A stretch of 64,000 nt of DNA from Hemileia vastatrix (Eukaryota; Basidiomycota; Pucciniomycetes; Pucciniales; Zaghouaniaceae). The notes beneath the pieces are model-generated. The model worked only from the letters and a program-made list of their open reading frames with translations. It ran no database searches and had not been told where the DNA came from. The stretch covers positions 4,733,156 to 4,797,155 of the forward strand of contig JASXTE010000014.1 in the NCBI GenBank assembly GCA_030280995.1, read 5' to 3'. Shown piece after piece: positions 44,340 through 53,800 of the stretch (position 1 is its first letter; each line of letters begins with the position of its first letter). The translations under genes were made by a program, and so were the position numbers.

Positions 44340-47101
44340 TACTTTTTTAACAGAGTAGGGAGGTTTGAAATTTCTTTACCAGGTATTCAAGCATCATATT
44401 CAGATGACTTATTTATATATCTTAGCAAATACTCAACACCTTTTTCAGAAGTGACAACTCTATCATTCAGAATTTTTTCAATTTCTGCAGTTTCAATGAT
44501 TTCATGAGGGTTTTTATTAGGTCTTCCCCTTATTTTAGGAAATAAATCACGGTTGGAAGTATAATGTTTCAGCAGGGAAATGGGGAAAACAGGATGTTTT
44601 CTATCATATGGAGAGTATAACACAACTTCAACTGCATTATCTCCAATCATTCTTTTAACAACAAAAGGCCCTAAAAAAGGATCTTTCAATTTGTTGTTAC
44701 CCTGTAAATTGAAATGGACAGTAGATATCAACACTTCATCACCTTCATTAAATGTGTGTTCCTTATGGGATATATCCCATCTTTTTTTTACATTCAAATG
44801 CTTTATCAATACAATTCTGAGCATGTTTTCTGCACAGTTGTTGCATTTGAACAAAAGATTTAAAACCAGGGTTTAATTCTAATTTAGGCAATTTACTATT
44901 ATGTATTTGAGCAGGAGTATTAGGGACATAATCTAGCCAAATCTCAAAAGCCTTCTTTTGAGTAACAGAATGAACAGGGCTATTATAATAAATTCAAGAC
45001 CTGGGAGCAAAGTAACCCAGTCATGAGTAAATCTGTCATTATCTTTATATTCCAAGCCAAAGGCACAATACCTTCTAATCATATCCTCTAGAGTTTGAAT
45101 CATTCTCTCAGGTAGACCATAAGTCTGGGGATGGTTAGCAGTAGATAATATTAATTCACAACCACATATATCCATTTAAGACATCCAGAATTCAGATGTA
45201 AATTTGGGATCTCTGTCAGATATAAAGGCCCTAGGGAATCCAGCTATATTGAACATATAAGACCACCATAAGAAAGCTAAGTCTTTGGTGGAGACATCCT
45301 TGTGTGTGGGAATTAATTTTCACATTTTAGTAAATCTATCCACTATTACCCAACAAGAATTTAAACTGTCTTTACCTGCTACAGGAAAACCAGTAACAAA
45401 ATCCATATTAATGATTTGCCAGGGAGCATCAGGTGCTTCAATATGTTGTAATATCCCTGCTCTCTTACCTGTTAACCTTTTAAATTTCTGGCAGGAATCA
45501 CAAAATTCAGAATATAATTTTGTATCTTCAAATATATTAGCCCACCAAGTAGTGTTTTTGATTCTAATCATAGTTTTCTCAAGATCAAAATGACCAGCCA
45601 ATATGTCATCATGACAAAGTTTGAGGATAATTTCTTTCATAGAAGGAGAAATTACAATGACATTAGTAAACTTTCTTCTATAATAAATATAACCATCTTC
45701 AATAGAAAACTTTCCTTTAATCAAAGCATTGTAATACTTTTCAGGAAGAGTTTTAATTAATGCTTGAATTGAAGCATACTTAGGATCATTTAAGATAGTA
45801 ACTAATTTATTCAAATCAGCATCTTTATCATACGAATCCAGAATTAATTGAAATAACTCCTCTTCCATATCAACTATAAATATACCATGGATATGAAAAG
45901 TATCATCTTCAGGTACATAGGCAGGATTGGAGTCATTATTTAGCAGAGGTAATCTGGACAGCATATCAACATTGGAGTGAACATTTCCAGCCATATGGAT
46001 AATTATCATTCTACCTCTGTACTCTTGAAAAGCAAGTTTCCACCTAAACATATGTCTATTTGGTGTTTTTAGGTTTAAAAGGGACTTCACAGCACTAACG
46101 TCAGTTACCAATTCAAACTTTTGGTCATCTAGGTAGTAATGAAGCTTCTAAAGAGCCCAAAAAACTGCTAAGCACTCTAATTGAGTGGCAAAATATTTCA
46201 ATTCACTATTTCTCAAGGTTCTTGAAATATAAAAAATTACAACCTCTGAAGATTTATCATTAATAATTTGTTTTTGATTATGTGCAGCACCCAGACCAAC
46301 AAAGCTAGCATCTGTATACAGGAAAAAAGGTTTGTTGAAATCTAAAAGAGCCAAGATAGGGGCTGTCATTAAACAACATTTTAATGCATCAAAAGCTTTT
46401 TGAAAGTCATTATTCCAGATGAATGCAACATTGTTCCTAGTTAGCTTGGTAAGAGGCAAGGCTATGACCTGATAATTTTTAATATATTGTCTATAATAGC
46501 CACACATACCCAAAAAACTTTAGATTTCTCTTACAGAAGATGGTGCCTTTATATTTTGAATTGCAGCAACTTTGTTGTGGTCTACACAAATTTGTAGGCC
46601 TGAAACAACATGGCCGAGGACTTTCAAAGATTGAAAGCCGAATTTACACTTTTTCAAGGACAAGTTCATATTTATTTCATCCATTTTTTGAAAAACTCTA
46701 TTTAAGTGAATCATATGCTGATCAAAAGTTTTAGAAAAAACTATAATATCATCAATATATACCATGAGCCATCCCTCAATTATTTCTTGGTGGAAAGTGT
46801 TATCCATGACTTTTTGAAAAACTGAAGGGGAATTTTTAGGGCCAAATAGCATTCTAACATACTTATATATTCCCATATGAGTAGCAATAAGTAAAAAATT
46901 CTAAGAATATTTCTCAACTAAAACTTGATGATACCCTTTATTACCATCCAGACAACTAATAAATTTTGCAACTTGCAAGGTAGCATGTATTGAATTAATT
47001 CTTGGTAAAGGATAAATAACATCAACAGTATAAGTGTTTAATGCTCTGTAATCTCCACATAATCTAGCCTTATCCTTCTCATAAGAAATCAAGACTGGGG
47101 A
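44340..47101 (-). pseudogene. Pol of family D-like element (RT to chromodomain), decayed
   Basis: Read leftward: RT from CGDYRALNTY (near 47050) through YIDDIIVF (near 46755, active site intact); RNase H with YTDASF (near 46310) and TDVSAVKSLL (near 46090; D-C is D-V here); integrase with C-DSC-QK (near 45490), MDFVTGFP (near 45400) and ERMIQTLED (near 45090); then the IS-TVHFNLQGNNKL block and a chromodomain AEIEKILNDR near 44480. At least seven frames are needed to cover it, so stops and shifts are frequent. One stop replaces the residue after ICM near 45177. By sequence it is closest to the 18247-26811 element. Confidence 0.85.
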
Positions 47102-49131
47102 TGTCAGTATAGTCTAGTATATAAGTATGATATAATAGTGTTTATTTATGGTCCTACTACTTATTAATAAATGATTTAGTGATTAAACCTCAGGGGAAGA
47201 CTAATAAAATAGTTATACTCAAATAAAACTCACAATACTTGGATTTAAATGCGTGCTAGTGGTGGAAGATAGATGTATAAAATATAGTTATAGCTTATAT
47301 AAAGATAATATCAATTTATAATGGCTTTATAATATATTTCTGAATTCTAATAATTGTATTGTAGTGGTTGTTTGAATTGTAGTAATTGAATGATGATAAA
47401 TAACCGTAAAAATCCCTCCTACTTATACCCAAATCCACTGGAGTGCACAGACCTTCAATCCAGATGATGTCACTGCTATCCCCGGCAATTACAGCACTGT
47501 GAGGGCCCATCACCTCCCCATGGCGTCCACTTCAAGAAGATTCAACACCCAGACCTCCAGTAAGGACCCTCCATCACTATTAATGATACCACAGATCTAT
47601 ACCACAAATAGAAAATCCAGATAAAAGCGGATACCATAAAGAAACAGGTAAAATAAACAATCAAAAAGAGATTTAATGAAACCAAAAGCATATAAAAGAA
47701 ACAAATAAAATGTTCAAGCCCCCAATAACATCCCCAAGCATCCAAATTAACCCAGAAATGTCCTTCCAACCCATAAATCCGTGAATAACCATCCAAGGAA
47801 GTAATTTAAGTTGTCCAAACTGGGTGTATGCGCCTGATATAGGTGTCTATGCTTCTGTAGGCGTTGTGAGTCCACTGATTTCATCCATATGACCTAAAAT
47901 AAGCAGAAAAACAAAGGTTATAGGCTATTAAGGGGCTAAAACCCACTTATATACCTAAATATACATAATATACTGCATATTTCACTGAATATGAGATTTA
48001 TATATACATATAAGCTTATGTATATCAATAATTACTTCATATCACTTAAGATAAGTATATTATGACTCCATTAACACCTTAATAAATATTATTAGGCTAT
48101 GGATAAGCTATTTAAACTACTATAAGTTGTATAATAGAATAATAATTATATATATATAATAAAATAACATATATTATTATTTTAACCTTATTTTTAAGAT
48201 ATAAGCTTAATTTACTTAAGTTTATCTTATTTTAAACATAAGAAATACTCGGTCCTAGGGATATCTAGGCTGACACTCCCTCACCCCAAAAAAAACAATA
48301 AAAAAATGTTAAGACATTTTAATTAAAAGTAAGGAGTGAAATAAAAAATGAAAAAAATAATTTTTATAATACATATACTGAATAAACAGTATTATTTAGA
48401 TTTAAATTTTTTCAAGAGATTGCTAAGATCAGAGATTTCATTTACTGGAATCCACTGGTCATATTCACTTGATTTATTTTTAAATCTTAATAGATACTCA
48501 ACTCCCTTTTCTTTAGTAAGGTGTCTCTTTTTCAGTATCTTTTCAATTTCTGCCTTTTCAACTATTTCTTCAGGTTGCTGTTTATGCCTTCCTGATCTTC
48601 TTGGAAATAGAGCAGTATCATTAGAATGGTATGGTTTTATAAGAGAAATAGGAAATACTGGATGTTTTCTATCATATGGTGCATATAGAATAACCTCAAC
48701 AGCATTATTACCAACCATCTTTTTAACTACAAATGGTCCAATGAATGGATCCTTCAATTTAACATTACCATTTAAATTGAAATGTAGTGTTGAAATAAGG
48801 ACTTCATCACCCTCTTTGAACATTTGTTCTTTATGGGCTTTATCCAATCTTTTCTTTTCATACTCAAAAGCCTTATTTATACATTCTTGAGCATGTTTTC
48901 TGCATAATTCTTGCATCTGAAGAAAAGATTTAGTACCTGGATGGATATCCAATCTAGGTAACTTATTAAGAGTTTTAGCAGGGGTATTAGGTACATAACC
49001 CAACCATAACTCAAATGGCTTCTTGCCAGTGACAGAATGTACTGTACTATTGTATGCAAATTCTAAACCTGGGATAAGGGTTACCCAATCATGCGTGAAT
49101 TTGTCATTGTCTTTAAAATTAAGACCAAAAG
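47102..49131 (-). mobile_element. Family A Gypsy element (older copy), 3' part
   Basis: The 3' LTR 47102-48275 (1,174 bp) is followed by a polypurine tract (48276-48290) and the C-terminal pol part. At 49131 the younger family A element is inserted. The same gene resumes at 57981 after the AAAAG duplication. It sits in the RT region of the family D-like element. Confidence 0.9.
48392..49131 (-). pseudogene. C-terminal pol fragment of older family A element
   Basis: An open frame from 49131 down to 48392 covers the end of integrase and the chromodomain (EIEKILKKRHL, then WIPVNEISD). It is nearly identical to residues 1740-1955 of the intact protein; visible changes include RLD for RWD and N-EIS for E-N-EIS variants. 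It is cut off from the rest of its gene by the insertion at 49132-57980. Confidence 0.85.
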
Positions 49132-49455
49132 TGTCAGCCTAAATATCCTTAGGACTGAGTATTCCTTATGCTTAAAATAAGATAACCTTAATTAGATTAA
49201 GCTTATATCTTAAAAATAAGGTTAAAATAATAATATATATTATTTTATTATATATATATATAATTATTATTCTATTATATAATTTATAATAGTTTAAATA
49301 GCTTATCCATGGCCTAATAATACTTATTAAGGTGTTAATGGAGTCATAATATACTTATCTTAAGTGATATGAAGTAATTATTGACATACATAAGCTTATA
49401 TGTATACATAAATCTCATATTCAGTGAAATATGCAGTATATTATGTATATTTAGG

Positions 49456-49463
49456 TATATAAG
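49456..49463 (+). promoter_or_regulatory. TATA box of family A LTR
   Basis: TATATAAG is conserved in the 3' LTR (57128-57135) and in the third copy (61000-61007). Its position splits the LTR into about 350 bp upstream and 840 bp downstream, consistent with a U3/R boundary. Confidence 0.55.
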
Positions 49464-49801
49464 TGGGTTTTAGCCCCTTAATAGCCTATAACCTTTGTTT
49501 TTCTGCTTATTTTAGGTCATATGGACGAAATCAGTGGACTCACAATGCCTACAGAAGCATAGACACCTATATCAGGCGCATACACCCAGTTTGGACAACT
49601 AAAATTACTTCCTTGGATGGTTATTCACGGATTTATGGGTTGGAAATATGTTTTTGGGTTAATGTGGATGCTTGGGGATGTTATTGGGGGCTTGGACATT
49701 TTATTTGTTTCCTTTATATGCTTTTAGTTTCATTAAATCTCTTTTTGATCTTTTATTTTACCTGTTTCTTTATGGTATCCGCTTTTATCTGGGTTTTCTA
49801 A
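49463..49801 (+). CDS. LTR-internal ORF, hydrophobic C-terminal half (112 codons)
   Basis: The frame MGFSPLIAYNL... contains DGYSRIYGLE, FWVNVDAWG and ICFLYMLLV, and ends in a strongly hydrophobic segment rich in Phe, Leu and Tyr. The same frame is open in 57135-57473 and, shorter, in 61007-61219, in the solo LTR at 41249-41476 and in the minus LTR at 47796-47542. I do not recognise a family. It could be a real small membrane protein of the element, or only a frame that has not yet been hit. It starts inside the putative transcript, just after the TATA box. Confidence 0.3.
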   Translation: MGFSPLIAYNLCFSAYFRSYGRNQWTHNAYRSIDTYIRRIHPVWTTKITSLDGYSRIYGLEICFWVNVDAWGCYWGLGHFICFLYMLLVSLNLFLIFYFTCFFMVSAFIWVF

Positions 49802-50308
49802 TTATGGTATGGCTCTGTGTTATTATTAATAGTGATGGAGGGTCCTTACTGGAGGTCTGGGTGTTGAAACTGCTTGAAGTGGACGCCATGGGGAGGTGAT
49901 GGGCCCTCACAGTGCTGTAATTGCCGGGGATAGCAGTGACATCATCTGGATTGAAGGTCTGTGCACTCCAGTGGATTTGGGTATAAGTAAGGAGGGATTT
50001 TGACGGTTTATTATCATCATTCAATTACTACACTTCAAACAAACACTACACTACAATTATTAACATCTAGAAATATATTATAAAGCCCTTATAAATTGAT
50101 ATTATCTTTATAAAAGCTATAACTATATTTTATTCTTCTATTTTCCACCACTAGCACGCATTTAAATCCAAGTATTGTGAGTTTAACTTGAGTATAACTA
50201 TTCTATTAGTCTTCCCCTGAGGTTTAATCACTAAATCATTTATTAATAAGTAGTAGGACCATAAAATAACACTATTATATCATACTCATATACTAGACTG
50301 TACTGACA

Positions 50309-50328
50309 ATTGGGGGTCTTTCCTTATA
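50309..50328 (+). promoter_or_regulatory. Primer-binding-site region of family A
   Basis: ATTGGGGGTCTTTCC directly follows the 5' LTR. TGGGGGTC is the kind of 3'-CCA-complementary start used by tRNA-primed elements; I cannot name the tRNA. The same sequence is at 61853 and, as ATTGAGGACCTTCC, in family B. Confidence 0.55.
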
Positions 50329-50820
50329 TTTTACTTATTATTTAGTATAAGCCTTGGGACGTGATTTTTACCTTAGTACAACTCAAAATTAACCAAATAT
50401 TTGGGTCTGCTGCATATTAGTGGGTCATCATAACTCATTGATTGCGGAAAAGAATCCTTATAATAATTGTACTAATTTTTTATCATAAAAATTAGATATT
50501 TACAGTAGTAACTGTACCCAATATAAACCCAATTTCACTTGGTATTTGGACACCAATATAACACCCAATAAAATTGGTATTTGGCTAAAGCTTGGTAAGC
50601 TAATTATTCACCCTTATAGAGGTCTAGTTAAACTTATTATTATATTTTTAACAGATTTTTTTCGAATTTTTCTTATATTTTATTTAAATAAATAAAGATA
50701 TAAATTCAGGGTAAGCTCCATTGCTTTTTTATTAGTAATATAATTACTAATATCTTTTGTCTACTAATTCCACAGAGTTTTTTCCTTTTGTAGACGTAAA
50801 ATATTGTTATTCTGAACAAT
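50329..50820 (+). other. Leader between LTR and gag, family A
   Basis: About 490 bp with no long frame. It is conserved with 61873-62361. It contains several near-repeats of AATTGGTATTTGG/CACTTGGTATTTGGACACC at 50545-50585. Confidence 0.6.
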
Positions 50821-53800
50821 ATGAGTGCTCCTCAGGATAGTGTAAGTGAACAGCCTGCTTATAATACCAGGTCTAAAGCTAATAAAAACTTTCCAGGACA
50901 TCACCATGGAGGGACAACAGTACCCCCAGCCAGAAAGCATCAGTATAGAGGAAAAGGACGCCCTCTTAAAAAAGATAACTATCAAAAAGACGTCTCCTCC
51001 TCTTCAGGATCAACTGTCCCACCTGGCCAAACAGGTTCTGAAGCTAGAGGAATCAAAATCTCTCATGTTCAAAGAAGTAGAGCAGTTGCAAAACAATTGC
51101 AAGGTAGGATTTCAGCAGATGAATCAGGCAATGGCAGAATTAAAGGGAGGCCTGCCCAGTCAATCAAATCAGCAACCCCCTACCCAAGGAGGGTCCACTC
51201 ACTCCCAGGAGAAAATCCTGGTAGACAAATGGAAATGGGACTGGTTTCACCAACAGTGGACAAGCCACAGTTGCAACAGGGATCCACCCCCTCATCTGAC
51301 TTCCTCAGCTCACCCTTACAAGGGAAAAAAGCGCCAAAAATCAGGCCTGGCAACCATCCCTTGGTAAGTAACTTACCCCCTCAGATTAAACATAATACTG
51401 ATAATTACAATATAGGTAATTCTATTGATGTTAAATCTGTACAAAAAATAGAGGAGGATTTAAGAAATTTGGGTTTTAGAGTAGATACACCTGACTTGTC
51501 TTTTATCCATAATAACAGTACTATATACAATGATAATACAGTTAATCCTCAGTTGCAACCACCTACTAGTGAGATGAGTAGTTCACAGGAGAGTGAGAGA
51601 ATTGAAAAGGAGGACATGGAATATTTTAACAATAATCCAACTGTCCATAGAATTGTTTCAGCATTGTGGAATAGAATGACTGATTGTGAGGAACAGACAG
51701 TTAAGCTCACTAGTGATACAATTTCATCCTTAACATTGAACATTTCTCAATTAGCAACACGTAATAAAGAATTAGAGAAGGAACATTTGTCTCTAACTCT
51801 TAAATATGATTCATTAAGTAATAAATATAATGACCTTTCAAACAAATTTTGTGAGTTAGAAAAATTATATGAAACACACTTATTAAAAACTGAATCAAGA
51901 ACAAAGTTATCTTTTTCACAGACAAATCAAAGTGTCTCTGAGCTGTTACAAAGATTAACTAAAGTTGAGATTGAAACTGCCAATCTACTAATGAACCAGG
52001 ATAATCATAAGTATAATCAATATAATAATAATCCTTTCATTGGCAAAAGTGAATCTCATTCCTTCCCTGTACCACCACAATTAAAACCATCTGGTGGTAG
52101 TGTCAAATCTGAAAATGTAAGTCACAAATCCGTGCAGGAAGAAATACAAGACCATTTATCAAAAGTAAATGAGTTGTTGAATTTACCTAAGATTAGTGAG
52201 ATAAAATCCAATCAGAAGAACTGGCCTAAGATAGATCAGTACCCAACTTATGATGGGGAAGCCAGCTCTGATTGGCAACATTTTATTCAAAGAATTGACA
52301 ACTTGAAATTCTCATATAAGTTACCAGATGAAGAGATAACATCAAAATTAATTTCTTTATTTAAGGATGTTGCTTTATTATGGTTTGAAGCTGTCTTAAG
52401 TGAGGGTAGAGACTACTCTTGGGATGAATGGAAACAACTTATTGAAAAACAATTTGGAGGTTCTAAATTCAGGCTTACTCAGCAGAGACTGTATGAGAAA
52501 ACTAGGTATAATCCGTTGAATGGTGACAAACCTATGGTATTTTTAATGACTTTAAACAAAATCTTAAAAGCCATTGAGCCTCATATGGATTTTAACTTAT
52601 GGAAAGATAAGATAATTTACAAATTACCTATATCTGTCAGAGATATTGTTGTAGCTAGAACATTTAATGTTACTGAATATTCTGATTTTATTAATATTTG
52701 CAATGAAATATTATTGAACCATAAGTATGAATCAAGGTATTCCACTTATAAGCAAAATGTTGAACCTGTAAAATCTCAGAATTCAAAAACACTTCAGGAG
52801 AAGCAGAAAAAACCTACTGCACCTGTAGTACCTAAAAAGTATGAAACAAATACTTGTTATAAGTGTAACAAACCTTGGGTAAAAGGTCACAAATGTGAGA
52901 AAAATATAAATATTGTTGAAAATCAACGTGAATCTGAAACTGAAACTGAAAAAAGTAAAGAATCAAGTGATTATGACAGCAATATCTCATATAGTGATGA
53001 AAATGAAGTCTGTATGTTGGAAGATGATTTGTCCATCTTTGAAAATCCAATATTAAATATGGACTCAAATGAATCTTTAATGAATTTTGAGGATGCTGAA
53101 ATCATTAGGGATATACAAGCTGATAACTTTAAAATGACACCTATCACGGTTCCAGCTATCATTTCTGGTGAAAATGTTAATATAGTATTGGACACAGGAG
53201 CTGCTGGTTCAGTTGTTTCCACTAATACATTACAGAAAATTGATAGTGACTACAAGTTTAAGCTTGAACCACTTCAGAATAAAAATTGGAGAGGTTTTGG
53301 ATCAGTACTACACCCCATTGGTAAATACAAAGCTGCTGTTTTCTTTAAACACCAACATGGTTATGTAAGGGTAACTTGTGACTTTGTAGTAATGGATAAT
53401 ACAAATTGTAGTAACTGTTTTATCATTGGAAATGATATTCTGACTAAATTTGGTGTAAAATTAGACCCTGCTAATAACAATTTTACAATTGGCATGAATG
53501 GTAAAAGGAAATTTAAAATAAATTCTTTTAACACAGTCTTACACATTGAGTCAGTAACAAATTCCCCGTCTAAAGGAAGAGAATCCAATGAGATGGAACT
53601 TCTGGAAACAGAAATTTCAAAAGCATCATTTGGCACTCAGATAAGTGAAACTGAGAAAGATAATATTTTGGAATTAATTAAAGCTTTTCCAATGGCTTTT
53701 GCACATGGTACAAATGAACTTGGCCTTGTAAAAGATCATGAAATGAAAATTAGTTTAACCTGTGACATGGATAATATTCCTGCTAGTCTTAAAAAGAAAC

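Larger units (their letters stand above)
43086..47101 (-). mobile_element. Ty3/Gypsy element, family D-like, 3' half
   Basis: A 3' LTR at 43086-44287 (about 1.2 kb, reading TGTCAGCCAGGCTGTTCC from the right) is followed by a GTGAGGGAG polypurine tract and the pol region read leftward. It stops abruptly at 47101, within RT, where a family A LTR begins. The 5' half is not found elsewhere in the window. Confidence 0.8.
49132..50308 (+). repeat. 5' LTR of the intact family A element
   Basis: TGTCAGCCTAAATATCC to GACTGTACTGACA. TATATAAG at 49456-49463 is a TATA candidate. A TTTTAGGT acceptor-like site is at 49511-49517. It also holds a 112-codon open frame (49463-49801) that is found in every family A LTR here. 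Confidence 0.95.

Noticed and set aside
50846..50905. Upstream extension of the overlapping Gag frame to a GTG
   Set aside because: No methionine; the ATG at 50906 has good context and aligns with the family B start.
51364..51384. 21-nt GTAAGT...CTCAG mini-intron in gag
   Set aside because: Too short for a fungal intron, does not change the frame, and the aligned families use a more distant AG.
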